Below are positions 1 through 10,140 of a DNA stretch of 64,000 nt, one piece after another. Below the pieces are notes generated by a model. It saw nothing but the letters and a program-made list of their open reading frames with translations. It made no database searches and had not been told where the DNA came from. Made by a program: the position numbers and the translations under genes. This stretch comes from Capitulum mitella (lineage: Eukaryota; Arthropoda; Thecostraca; Pollicipedomorpha; Pollicipedidae), in NCBI GenBank assembly GCA_030062745.1, contig CP099841.1, forward strand, positions 1,488,001 through 1,552,000. The letters are read 5' to 3'. How positions within the stretch are numbered: the first letter of the stretch is position 1; each line of letters begins with the position of its first letter.

Positions 1-676
1 CAAACGAAAATACGTTCATATCCGAGGACACTTCTTAACTGTCTGTTTGAATGCATACCTTTAATCTACGCAAATTTGTTTTGGACTGACCAGTTTCATG
101 ATCCATGGTCGGAAGGAACAAAATTTGGTGTTGGTTTCTCCGAGACTGTCTTTCATTCACACGTAAACTGTCAGCCACGCTTTACTTTCAATATCACATC
201 CGTACTTACTTTTGGCAGTGCAACTGACACCGTTGTGCGAGCTGAATGTGATGCATGTGGAGCGAAATGAATTGAAGAGGGAGGGGAGCACTCATCCGGC
301 TGATGCGTAAAGGGTCCGGCAAGCAGATCTTGAACTTTTTGCTCGACTTTGCTTGTCTTCCGAAATTCCGGCTTTGTTCATACGGGTCGTTTTACCCGTT
401 TTATGTTCTTAGGGTATGGAGAGTCTTAAAGAGTCAAGATTAAATTCCGATGTAAATTTTCGCCTAAAACGGCAGTGTTAAAGTTTTATAACGAAGGCCA
501 ATACCATGGAAACGATGCAATTTGATTCGATATCGGGCAATGCGCATTAATGCAGAAAGACTTTCTCGTTTTGCCGCGTGTCGTTATCAGTCCAAATGTC
601 GAAGAAACCTGGCGTAGCGGGGTGAAAGGCAACCATAATAGTTAGAGGGCAGGCCTTTGATTGCAGATCGTGCAAC
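1..676. other. no gene recognised; probably first intron of the minus-strand gene
   Basis: No open frame here has coding character, splice context or a recognisable product. A plus-strand frame at 76-270 is 64 residues long and has no flanking splice signals that I trust. If the minus-strand exon at 687-827 is real, this stretch is the beginning of its first intron, running off the left edge. Confidence 0.4.
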
Positions 677-686
677 ACTTACTCAC

Positions 687-827
687 AGAAATGCCGCGCG
701 CCCGTCGGAAGTGCAGATGAAACTCTCCTCTCGTGCTCGGAGTGCCTCGGACGGGGCCAGACGGCGCCGACCGTCCCGCTCTGGGCCGGCGTAAAATGCT
801 GCGCTGGCTATGTGGGTTAGCCGCCAT
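687..827 (-). CDS. probable first coding exon of an unrecognised gene (partial, runs off the left edge)
   Basis: Reading the minus strand, an ATG at 827 sits in a good initiation context (cttgATGGCGG) inside a GC-rich island and opens 47 codons (MAANPHSQRS...RRARGIS). The frame ends in phase 0 exactly at a strong splice donor, GTGAGTAAGT (complement of 677-686). The protein is basic and serine/arginine/proline rich with no domain that I recognise. The same frame stays open upstream to about 1154 through a 41-bp tandem repeat, so a longer N-terminus is possible, but the ATG at 827 is the best start. The remaining exons must lie left of position 1. The exon call rests on the start context, donor and GC content; the product is unknown. 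Confidence 0.45.
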
Positions 828-1160
828 CAAGCTGAGGGAAAGAGAGACGGCCGGGCCGGGGGCGGCCGCTCGGGCGGCGCCGTCACGGGGTGACGATCCG
901 CGGCTGCTCGGCCGGCCGGCCGCGGCCGCCGGGGCCGCGGCCTCACCGCTGACCGGGGGCGAGGAACCGCCGCTCCGCCGCTGACCGGCCGGAACCGATG
1001 TCGGCGGCCGCCGCTCCGCCGCTGACCGGCCGGAACCGATGTCGGCGGCCGCCGCTTCACCGCCGACCGGCCGGCCACAATGGCGGTGAAATCGAGCCGG
1101 CCCGAGGCTGACCGTCGGGCGCGCTCGACGGACCTGCAGACGGCAGTCGGTCACCCGACA
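700..1160. promoter_or_regulatory. CpG-rich island, candidate promoter for the minus-strand gene
   Basis: This segment is far richer in G+C and CpG than its surroundings, with several CGGCCG motifs, and it covers and precedes the minus-strand ATG at 827. This is the pattern of an unmethylated promoter island. No TATA box is evident. Transcription direction is inferred only from the exon inside it. Confidence 0.4.
971..1078. repeat. 41-bp GC-rich minisatellite, about 2.6 copies
   Basis: A unit beginning CGCTCCGCCGCTGACCGG recurs at 971 and 1012 with near identity and again, partly changed, at 1053. Period is 41 bp. It lies in the CpG island just upstream of the minus-strand exon. Confidence 0.85.
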
Positions 1161-1327
1161 CTAGTCTAACCCCCACCGGTGGGCGGCCCGCCGAGGCAGT
1201 GGGTTCCCGGTCTCTCTAGTCGCGCAGCCAGTCATGAGGAGAGTTATGATTGGGATGCGAAACAATTCAGAGTGAGAGACAACTAGCCTTTCCATTTGCA
1301 CCCACAAAGTTTTGTATCCGTGCACTG

Positions 1328-1590
1328 TAGGCACGTAGCCAGGATCTGACCCAGGAGGGGGGGGGGCAAATGCCATATTTTGTGGTATGCCACTGGCATA
1401 TGATGAGGTTTATAGGAACAAGCAGCAGTTTATGTAAATGACCTCATGTTCAACCCACAGGAATACATATAATGCTTTCCTTTGCAACATATTTATGATC
1501 ACTATTCCGTATTCCTGCGAAATCGCCATACATCTAGTGTAGACCGCTAGGCTTGGGGAAGCCATGGCCCCCCCCTTGGCTATGTCCCTC
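1328..1590. mobile_element. hAT-like MITE, family A, copy 1
   Basis: The element runs from TAGGCACGTAGCCAGG to a terminal inverted repeat containing CTTGGCTATGTCCCTC. It is flanked by 8-bp imperfect direct repeats, GTGCACTG (1320-1327) and GCTCACTG (1591-1598). Its interior (CATATGATGAGGTTTATAGG, then a conserved block ending ATCTAGTGTAGACCGCT) recurs at 4.84, 7.28, 34.9 and 43.1 kb. Eight-base duplications and CAGG...CCTG-like ends point to the hAT superfamily. It encodes nothing. Confidence 0.75.
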
Positions 1591-1639
1591 GCTCACTGTG
1601 CGATGCAATGAAATGTAGAGGTGTAGTCGCGTGCCAGAA

Positions 1640-1830
1640 GTTGGAGGTGGAGACGAACCCGGAATCTAGGGGGACAATCTGACCCAAAATCCTATTTTTC
1701 AACGGGACAATGCGGAAAACGTTTAGTTTCCGATCGACATTGGGGGGGGACAAAATCCTATTTTGCTAAAATTGGAAGGGAGATATCCCCCAGCACCCCC
1801 TCCGTGGTTACAGCCATGGTGCGCTGTCAT
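1640..1830. repeat. dispersed repeat, family F, copy 1
   Basis: Two blocks match, in opposite orientation, the segment at 11465-11680: one around 'tctgacccaaaatcctattt' and one around 'aaattggaagggagatatcc'. Both copies carry a GTGG(T/C)TACA(G/C)CCATG motif at an end, which looks like a short terminal inverted repeat. Probably a non-autonomous DNA element. Confidence 0.5.
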
Positions 1831-2144
1831 CACCCACAGGCGGCGGCGGAAGCTCTTTCGGGATGGGGGGGGGAGACAAACCGTTCGTGGATCCAGGCAC
1901 CTCCATTCGGCGGAACCTAATGTGCCCATGAATTCTGATTTCTCTTTGGATTTCGGCCACTTTGTTTTAGGTCCAGACCAGACCAGACCAGACAGAGATG
2001 GCAAGAAATAATCGTGACGAAATTTCGATGGTGATGATCAAAGAATCACTGGATTCTCCATTGTCCTACGGTAGAGTATTTTTAGTTTGTAATGAGCTCT
2101 TATTAATTTACCACATGCTTTACACATCATAACCAGACGAAGGC

Positions 2145-2147
<3 letters not shown>

Positions 2148-2227
<80 letters not shown>

Positions 2228-2228
2228 T
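2148..2228. repeat. (TA)n microsatellite
   Basis: About 80 bp of nearly pure alternating TA. It explains the poly-tyrosine/isoleucine translation of the minus-strand frame across it, which is not a gene. Confidence 0.97.
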
Positions 2229-2639
2229 ATGGCCTCACTTGATGGAGGTGGTCTGGTCTGGTGCACCGTGAGCGCGAAAAGTGCCGCCTAAACAATAATG
2301 TAAGCCGCGTGTTTTTGTCCAGTTTTTTGTCATTTGCGCCCACATTTCATCTGGTTTAATATGGTGAAATGGCTGGGACTGCAGTCTACAAACGAACGTT
2401 TCAGATCAGTTTATCGGGCTCGCATGCTGTGGGACACAGCGCAAATACTTTGACAAAAACCAAGGCTTCACAAAAGTATTCTGATGATCAGTCAAGACGG
2501 TTCAACTCAGTGGCCTAGCCCGGATTTTTTTCGGGGGAGGGGGCAGAAAGTCAGGGGGGGCCCCAACACTGAGACAGCCCCCTTGAGAACTACGGATGCC
2601 TTCATGGCCTAGTACGCTATGGGCACTCGGTACTTACAT

Positions 2640-3054
2640 TTCAGTGTCATTAAAGAATGAGTGCGCCTAACAGCGCTAAAGCATATGGGGATTCCATGTG
2701 TATGACTTTTGGCCCGCGCAGCGCAAGGTTTTGTACCGGCTCTATTTTATCCATCGGTGCATCCCACATCTCAGAGACTCTACCCTCAACATTATTCAAG
2801 TTACTCCTGCAAGTTTTAGCGAATTCGGTCCAACCTAAAAAAAGTTATAGGGCATCAAAGATTTTTTTGGGGTTGAGCTATTTAACCTGACCTAGGTCAG
2901 TGGCCTGATCGGGTCCGGGGCTAAAATCTCGACAGGATATGCGCAATCAGTGATAAAAAAGTTGCTGTGAACTTGGTAACTTTGTGTATTTCCGTTTTTC
3001 CGCCAAGGCGGAAAACCTGGGGGGGGGTTCAAAGACCTCCTGGTACGGAGAGGG
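2640..3054. mobile_element. possible fragment of a TTAA-flanked element (third family)
   Basis: The right edge reads GGTACGGAGAGGG followed by TTAA at 3055-3058. A GGAAAACCTGGGGGGGGG run sits just inside it, mirroring the subterminal G-run plus CCC terminus of the two better TTAA families in this window. It also contains the palindrome TGACCTAGGTCA (2889-2900). No left end was found, so this is tentative. Confidence 0.3.
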
Positions 3055-4300
3055 TTAAACTGTCGGCATGACCAGAGATGGCGTTTTTTCTCTTTTAATC
3101 TGAAGAGTCTGATGTGACGTCTAAAAATGTGCCGGGTCGCCCGTCTTGTCGCAGCGCACTGATGTTCTGATGTGTACACAATTCACCCAGCCTTGGCTGG
3201 GGTGAACCAGGTTACTTTAAACCAACGACAGCTAGTTTCGCAGCGTTACCTCAGTCACTCGTGGACAGGGCTCTGCCGACGGTCCTGTCAGCTTGGGTTC
3301 GGAGTTCACCGGGCCAGGGAAGCTGCCGTTGACCCGATACAGATGGTCTATACGAGTTTCAGAGTCACTCCCTATGAGAGGGAGGTCACCGGAATGGGCA
3401 ATTTCTGCATTTCTTTTGAAGAGCGTCGAGATGTCCATGCTTTTATCTGTGGATATCTATGCAGGCTGGCGCGCCTGTAACTTGCTCGGATACGTACTGT
3501 CGAGAATCGTGGGAAAGACAGCAGACAATGGACGCGGAAAACGCGCGTGCCATTCGTCTGCGCTTGCGACATGTGCTTTCATTTGTGAGCATTTGGACTG
3601 TGCAAAAAAGCAGAAGACGCAGAAATAGTTGTCTGTATGGTTAGGTGTGCCTGCTGTGCCAGACCCTGTAGCATGGTAACATATAACGTGAATGAGGTTT
3701 CCGGTACGTTTGCCTTTTTTCTGCTTTGATAACAATTGATGTTTGTAAGCGATGGATTGTGGACACTTACCTTCCTTGCCAGAATGCGAATTCGTACTCA
3801 AATATAAGCTCCCTCCAAGGTTGTGGGCGACAGCCACCACGCTTTTAAACGTGGGGGCTGTGGGGACGTGGGGCATCTCCCACGTCCCCCACGTTGTGAC
3901 CGTCCCCGGCTGTGGTCGTGACAGTGAGCAGAGTTTTTTATCCCCTGCAAGACAGAGAGTAGCCCTGATCCAGCGCGTGCGAGAGCGAGTAGGGAGGCCG
4001 ACTGCACAACGCTCGCCGATCCGCTACTGATGTCAGTCCGGGGGCATCCTGCCAGGCCAAAGCAGGGGCAAAATTGTATGTTTTTGATTGGGGGTGCAGT
4101 CAGGAGTCCAAGCAGTCTAACCTTCCCCTAGGTGTTTTGTGTTTTTTTGGTCGAATTTGGGCCACTTTATTTTGCTGTGTTGAGTTCCAAAAAATAGACA
4201 GGAACAATTAGCTAGTTTTTCTGTTTTTCTAACATCCCTATGTATGTATGTACATGTATGTGTATATTAAATGGGAGAGCGATAAAAAATGCTGCACGTG
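3055..4300. other. intergenic, no gene recognised; one perfect 11-bp hairpin at 3862-3889
   Basis: Overlapping frames of 60-140 codons occur on both strands between 3172 and 4030, but none has splice signals, domain similarity or codon character, and they mutually overlap. A perfect hairpin, GGGGACGTGGG / CCCACGTCCCC with a 6-base loop, lies at 3862-3889. Confidence 0.5.
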
Positions 4301-4359
4301 CCTAAACCATAATTAAACGGCAAAAGAAAGGCGAAAAGTAATATTTTCCGGTGCCGCCA

Positions 4360-4470
4360 GGCTAAGGAATGGGTTCCCGACCGTAACTCCTGGCGTTGAG
4401 GTCTCCTTGCGCCGCGCAACGGTGACCCAGTGAGCTAACACCAGGCTGCGGGGGACGGCCTGGGCGGAGG
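4360..4470 (-). mobile_element. possible tRNA-derived SINE head
   Basis: On the minus strand the sequence contains TTAGCTCACTGGGTCA (complement of 4423-4438), close to an RNA polymerase III A box. Some 40 bases on is GGTCGGGAACC (complement of 4372-4382), close to a B box. Order and spacing fit a tRNA D-arm and T-arm, but I cannot fold a complete cloverleaf, so a tRNA-derived SINE or decayed tRNA is more likely than a working tRNA gene. Confidence 0.4.
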
Positions 4471-4689
4471 CGGCAGTACATCGACAAATACTATTTGCAA
4501 GCGTTTTATCCATTTACTCTACAAGGACAAGAGTAGTCCGGGATGTAAAATGCACGTGAGTTTTTTTCTAGGGGGAGGGGATGAGAAGCCTTATCAATAT
4601 GTGCATCCCTGTTCTGGCTGTGAGTTGATTCCCTGCGTTTGCAGCAAATTAGGTCTCGTGCTCACTTTACCCAGCGCTAGGCCGAACTG

Positions 4690-5330
4690 CAGTGACAATT
4701 CAGTTAACAAGTTCAGTGACAACTGAACCTATGACAATTGAGCCAGTGGCAACTGAGCGGTTGTCAATTGGCCCAGTGGTATCTGAACCAGTGACAACTA
4801 AGCCAGTGGCAACTAAACCAGGACAACTGACCCAGTGACAAGGACGTAGCCAAGGGGTGGGGACGGGCATGGGAGCCATGGCCCCTTCTATGCTAAACGG
4901 TCTACACTATATATAAAGCAATTTCTCAGGAACACGTGATAATGGTCGTATATATCTTGGAAAATCAATCATCATATGGTTTCCTGTGCGTTAAATATGA
5001 TGTAAATTACATAAAATTGCTGTTTCCTTTCACAATTTTATCATATGCCAGCAGCATATGACAAAATTTTGCATTTGCTGCCCCCCCCCCCTACTGAGGA
5101 AAATCCTCGCTACATGCCTGCCCAGTGACAACTGAGCCAGGACAACTGAACCAGTGACAAGCAAACCAGTGGCAACTGGACCAGGGACGACAACCGAACC
5201 AGGGTTGAATGAACCAGGGACAACAGACTCAAAAACAACCGACCCAGGACAACTGAACCAGGGACAGCGGAACCAGTGATGGATGAGCCAGTGACATCTG
5301 GGCCAGTGACAACCGAACCAGGCAGGGGCG
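4690..5330. repeat. 16-bp minisatellite (left arm), interrupted by a MITE
   Basis: Degenerate tandem copies of about 16 bp with consensus near CCAGTGACAACTGAAC run from 4690 to 4838 and again from 5121 to 5330; the hAT-like MITE at 4839-5120 has split the array. The array reappears in inverted orientation at 8518-8900. Confidence 0.85.
4839..5120. mobile_element. hAT-like MITE, family A, copy 2, inside a minisatellite
   Basis: Terminal inverted repeats CAAGGACGTAGCCAAGG and CCTCGCTACATGCCTG bound a family A interior read in the opposite sense to copy 1. Perfect 8-bp direct repeats CCCAGTGA flank it at 4831-4838 and 5121-5128. The minisatellite itself contains this octamer, so here the duplication is consistent with, but not proof of, an 8-bp target site duplication. 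Confidence 0.78.
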
Positions 5331-5619
5331 TAGCAACTGGGCGGAGACAAGGGGCAGTTGCCCCTAAACTTTGGGCAACATTTAACATTAACCCTATGAC
5401 GGCTGTGATGTTTTGTGTGTATTCTTTATTATTTAGTCAAGTTCATTATGTTTATCCATCTGTTCCAGGCATACACGTGATAATTAAGCTGAATAAAGCC
5501 CTCATGTCAGCTCATCTTGCATCTGTCTAGATTTGGCACCACAACGGCACAAGGAAAGAAACGAGGTCAAATCGTATTTCCCCTCCACAGAGGGTCCGAC
5601 GCTCTTGGAACCACGTACA

Positions 5620-5725
5620 CCCTTTTTTGCTGCCCATAGATACCAGACTGCAAGTGACGTCAAACAGAACTAGGCGGGGATTCCGAGGTGTGCCGGCTAA
5701 TGCCTCCACGGGTGTCGCTCTGTAT
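5620..5725. repeat. inverted-repeat arm, partner at 8392-8500
   Basis: The reverse complement reads GAGCGACACCCGTGGAGGCA, then a block containing GCACACCTCGGAATCC and CACTTGCAGTCTGGT, and matches 8392-8500 closely. Both arms adjoin copies of the same 16-bp minisatellite. Confidence 0.8.
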
Positions 5726-5739
5726 TAACCGAGGGCCCC

Positions 5740-7150
5740 TGCCCCTGGCCGGGTCCAGAGACTCGAGATATTGCAGGACTTTCTGAAGACGGCCATCGAA
5801 AGTCAGGGACTCCTAACTTTCAGTCGGCTTCCTGAGGACCTCAATGGCTCCTGGCCCTCTCTAGAGGCCCATGTACATATGTAGAGGGCTTCTGGACTTG
5901 AACAGAGGCCCAGTGGAGTACCCAAAGGGTGGCATGCCCTTTCAAGGTTGTGGGCCCCTAGGGCCGAAGACCCCACTACTTTTTGGCAGTTAAGGCGCTC
6001 TAAGGACGTCCAGAACGTGAAAAAAACGGGTCTCTGAGATAGCAAAGTAGGATCCCGAACCTAAAAAGGGCTTCCAAATCTAAAAGTAGTGCAAATCCAA
6101 GTCCCGTCCTACGGTGTTGCGGCAGACTGCGGGCTGTGTTTATCTATTTATTAACTTTCGTAATTTGCTCTTACTACTTAAACCCAATCCACTACGAAAA
6201 CTACTTATTATTTAAGTTAATTGATTATAAACACTGTTGGCTGTATTTATTGTCGAGTAATATGGCACTGAATATACCCCAGTGGAAACAACAAAGGCGA
6301 ACAACAAAAAAAAATCCTGGGTACGCCGCTCCAGGGGACCCAGTGTATCTGGGGGTCCATTGAAAGCCAGGGGCACCTGTGGCTAATGTCAAAGGTCCTT
6401 AGTCGCTAGATACACCAAAGGCCCCAGGCCCTCTCCCAAATGCCCTATGTGGAGGGCCTTTGGATTTGACCAAGCGCTTTGAGTGTACTTGGGGCATTTG
6501 AAGGTGGTTAGGGCCCCTGACCAGGCCTATGGGTCCTGTGAATTTGGATTTTTATTGAAATTCAGGAGCTTCTGTGGCTCCTGAATTTCAGCTCTCTTCC
6601 TTATTAGGAGCCCATTGGGGCCACTGAATTTCAAAGGACCCTGGGCATACCAAGGGTTCCCAGCCCTGTTCATGTCCAGAGACTCTATGTATGTACAAGG
6701 TGTTCTGGAGAGGGCTAGATATCCTTGTGTATTGAGCTAGCCATTGGAAGGACGGGGTCCCCGTGGCCGCTAAAGGTCCACTGGGTCCCCCGACTCGAAG
6801 GATTCGAAGGTACACCAAGGGCCCCTGGTCCTGCCCAAAACTTCCTGTACACATCCGGAGGTCTTCAGATTCGACCAAGGGTCCTCCGTGTATTTGGGGG
6901 TCCATTGGAAGTCAGACGCTGCTGTAGCTGTTAGGGGCCCTTTCAGGCCTCCGAATTTCAAAGGGCCCCAGACACACCGAGGGCCCCTGGCCCTTTTTGG
7001 AATGCCCTCTGCATATCTGGAGGGCCTTTGGTCTTGAGCAAGCGCCCTCGGTGTGTCTGGGGCCCTATGAAAGCCAGGGCTTCTGACCAGGCCCAGGGGC
7101 CTGATTGATTCGGGGGCCAGTGGGAGTCAGGGGCCCTGTGACTGCTATGA
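5740..7150. repeat. degenerate GGCCC-rich tandem array
   Basis: Blocks of the form 'gggcccctgg ... ggagggcctttgg ... gtgtctggggtccattgaaagccagg' recur in both orientations with strong divergence. The period is irregular. The open frames here, such as 6588-6905, are by-products of the repeat. A partly matching block (tacgccgctccaggggaccc) is shared with 9500-9560. Confidence 0.65.
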
Positions 7151-7283
7151 AGTCGCGTTGGAACTCATGATTTGCAGTATATAAATGGGCCCCGAATTTA
7201 TACAGGTCCATGAGTTTCTGCGGAGCCAGGGGCCTTTTAGTTACAACTTTTAAGTCTGCACGTACGTAGTACGTATGCTAAAG

Positions 7284-7465
7284 CATGGCCGTAGCCAGGG
7301 GGCCATGGGGGCCATGGGGCCATGCCCCCCCCGAGCCAAGCGGTCTACACCAGCTATATGGCGATTTTGCACGAATATGGCTTGTCATGTCATGTCAAAT
7401 GCCAATGGCATATGACGAAATTTGACATTTGGCCTTTTCCCCCGAGGAAAATCCTGGCTACGTGA
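7284..7465. mobile_element. hAT-like MITE, family A, copy 3 (short)
   Basis: Bounded by CATGGCCGTAGCCAGGG and CCTGGCTACGTGA, with 8-bp flanking repeats TGCTAAAG (7276-7283) and CGCTAAAG (7466-7473), seven of eight identical. The interior is internally deleted compared with copies 1 and 2. Confidence 0.75.
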
Positions 7466-7739
7466 CGCTAAAGCGTTTATTTAATGCCATTTGGGTGCTC
7501 CTCCGCAAGCTCGGGGCCCCGTGCGGTATCTGTTTTCTCTCGGGGGAAGGGGGAGGGGCAAAGCGTATCAAATATCTAATCAAAATATCTGTCTGATCAA
7601 AACCTTTTGTGCCTGCTGACTTTGGTGGGAAAAGCTGTTTATATCTTGTAGATTACCACTTATCGACCATTAATACAAGTGTTCACGTCAGGTTCTTTTT
7701 GTGGCAGGGACTGAGGAGGAGCACTCCTGGTCGTCTTTT

Positions 7740-7905
7740 AATGGGCGGTGGATTAGGAAAAAATCGTATATTTCCCCACCTTTTCGTATGGGGGCGGCTG
7801 CCCCTCTTACCCTCCGACCCTTATCCGTCGCCCTTGCCAAGTAGCTTTTAGAGCCCTGAAAGCCATTGGGACAGTGTCCCCCAGTGTTCCCAGTGGTGGA
7901 TACAC
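7740..7905. repeat. possible family F relative
   Basis: The stretch from 'ggattaggaaaaaatcgtat' to 'gtggatacacccatggtgcc' ends in the same CCATGG-proximal motif as the copy at 1640-1830. Similarity is weak. Confidence 0.3.
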
Positions 7906-7967
7906 CCATGGTGCCAGTCGCCTCGTTCGTATCCAGACGTTAGCTAAACGTTTCGCTTAGTCCGCAG

Positions 7968-8132
7968 CAGGGGCGCAGCCAGGATTTTCTTAGGGGGGGG
8001 CGGAGCTGTGTCAACTGAAATCGTGCGAAAACCGCCTGCTGGGAAGACGATGTGCAATGATTTTCACGAAAAACAGTCGGGCTTAAGGGGGGGGGGGGGG
8101 CCAGGCCCTCGCCCCTTTTAGCTGCGCCTGTG
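7968..8132. mobile_element. hAT-like MITE, family B, copy 1
   Basis: Starts CAGGGGCGCAGCCAGG and ends AGCTGCGCCTGTG, with flanking octamers GTCCGCAG (7960-7967) and GCCCGCAG (8133-8140). The interior (cgtgcgaaaaccgcctgctg, then gacgatgtgcaatg) recurs at 33588-33757. It has no coding capacity. Confidence 0.75.
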
Positions 8133-8391
8133 GCCCGCAGTCGTTATCTGCAACGTTTCTGGCATCAGCAGCATCTGACACTGATGCGTCATTCCTAACA
8201 ACGACGTCGGTAAGGTGCTGTTCAGCTAAGTCGCTGAGGTACGGGTGACGCTTCATGCAACATAACAACTTTTCCCCACCACCCACCTCTCGGATGGAAT
8301 GACGAGGGCTAAAATGCCGCCGACACCGAATCCTCAGGCTCTCCAGTTGTCGCTCGGCCGGATACCGCGACCTCAATCACGCGTCACGCTC

Positions 8392-8500
8392 GGTAATGAA
8401 GAGCGACACCCGTGGAGGCATTGTCGGCACACCTCGGAATCCGTGCCTGGCTCTGCTTGGTGTCACTTGCAGTCTGGTGCCTATGGACAACAAAAAAGCT
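8392..8500. repeat. inverted-repeat arm, partner at 5620-5725
   Basis: Close reverse-complement match to 5620-5725, followed directly by the 16-bp minisatellite in the opposite orientation to the left array. The pair encloses about 2.7 kb. Confidence 0.8.
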
Positions 8501-8517
8501 GGCCAAAGAGTGTCCCT

Positions 8518-8900
8518 GATTCAGTTGCCACTGACTCAGATGTCACTGGTTCAGTTTGTCACTAGCTCAGCTGTCGTTGGTTCAGTTATCCCTGGTTTAG
8601 ATGTCTTGGATCAGTTGTCACTGGGTCAGTTGCCCCTAGTTCAGTTGCCCCTGATCCAGTTGTCACTGTTGTTCTGTTGCCTCTGGTTCAATTGTCCTCG
8701 TTCAGTTGTCACTGGGTCAGTTGTCCTGGTTGAGTTGCCATTGGTTCAGTTATCACCGGCTCAGTTGTCATTGGCCCAGTTGTCATTGGCTCAATTGCCA
8801 CTGGCTCAGTTGTCATCGGCTCAGGTGTCACTGGTTCAGTTGTCAGTGGTTCAACTGTCCTGGTTTAGTTGTCATTCGCTCAGTCGTCGTCAGGAACCGC
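8518..8900. repeat. 16-bp minisatellite (right arm)
   Basis: About 24 degenerate copies of TGGTTCAGTTGTCACT, the reverse complement of the 4690-5330 array. The 203-residue frame at 8396-9007 (LVQLSLAQLP...) is a translation of this repeat and not a gene. Confidence 0.9.
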
Positions 8901-9071
8901 TACCGTATACTTTCAATTCACGGGAAATCCGGATTTCCTTGGGTAATCTTTTTTTCAATCCGCATTCGGAAATCCAATCCAGTTTGCTAAAAGGGGTGTT
9001 TCCATGACCTCTGACGTCGGGATTTCAAAGGAAATACAAATTTGCTAATGTCACGGAAATGGGGCGAACGC

Positions 9072-9365
9072 CTTGCTTGCAGTTTTTAGCACATTTCCAT
9101 ACTAAACTGCGCCAAGTTTGGTATCAATTCGTAATAAAACCTTTTTCCTTTTAGCATTAATTAGGACCACAAATCTTTGAGGACGAGCTGACTACTCACA
9201 CGCATATTTCCGCTCCCGATTCTCCCGTGCAATCTGCCTCGCTGGCAGTTTTTAGTACACTCCTGTACCCAACGTCAAGTTTGATACCAATTCGTGTTAA
9301 AAAACTCTTCCCTTCATAGCATCAATTGATATTAAAAGTTCTCGAGGACGTGTTGGTTGTGCCCA
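9072..9365. repeat. 166-bp tandem duplication, diverged
   Basis: Two consecutive units share 'gcagtttttag', 'caagtttggtatcaattcgt' and 'gaggacg' blocks in order, offset by 166 bp (for example 9081 and 9247). Origin unknown, probably part of a decayed transposable element. Confidence 0.65.
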
Positions 9366-9369
9366 AAAA

Positions 9370-10140
9370 CCAAGCCCAAAAACCGAGGCCCTATATACAG
9401 AAAGCCAGGGGCCTTTTAGTTATAACTTCTAGGCCTGCACTTACACAATGCGTACGCTAAAGCAGGTCACTGAATATACCCCGATGGAAACCGCGATGAA
9501 CGAGAAAAAATCCTGGTTACGCCGCTGCAGGGGGCCCGGTGTTTCTGGGGTCCATTGACCTGGTCAGGAGGACAAGTTTATCTAATATCCTCTTCAGAGG
9601 ATATTGGATAAACTTGGTAAAAATGTGGTTGGACGCAATTTTCAAGCACATCAGGGATTCCAAGTCTGATTGGCATATTGCCCTGAGTCTGTCACAAGCT
9701 CTGTAATATTCTGCATTTGGTTGCATTTATTACTATGGAGCCGTAAACACGTAACTGAGAAATACCGATCACGCGACAGTCGTTTATTAAGTTACAACAA
9801 TTGTTTAAAGCCTTTGCGGTGTTTCCTACACGATGTTACGCAAATGCATCAGTGACTTCCACCCTTGAGTCCAGCTTGGGTCAAGTTTATCTTTACAAAT
9901 TCATGCGTTCAGGCCACTGATCCAAGAGCAGCGAAACGTGTTCCGGCAATGGGGGAGGGCACCGGCCACTTCGAGCCATTTCTTTCCATGCAGCGCCAAA
10001 GGCTTAATGTTGACTTTCGCCAGTTAAGGGAGCACTTTGCCCCCCCCCCCCCGCTTCTGCTGCCACTACACTTACATATACTGGTGTCACACTTTCAAGT
10101 AGTTGGAGGCACCGATTTCCACAGCTAAATCAGCTCTTTC
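9370..10140. other. intergenic repeat remnants, no gene recognised
   Basis: The stretch 9400-9560 repeats elements seen near 6265-6365 and 7230-7275 ('agccaggggccttttagtta', 'ctgaatataccccgatgga'). An 11-bp inverted pair around 9586-9612 brackets 'cctcttcagagg'. No credible exon. Confidence 0.4.

Noticed and set aside
2038..2343. 101-residue minus-strand frame with YIYIYI run
   Set aside because: Product of a (TA)n microsatellite.
8396..9007. 203-residue frame, leucine/glutamine/serine rich
   Set aside because: It is the direct translation of a 16-bp minisatellite in one frame; the other frames are equally open.
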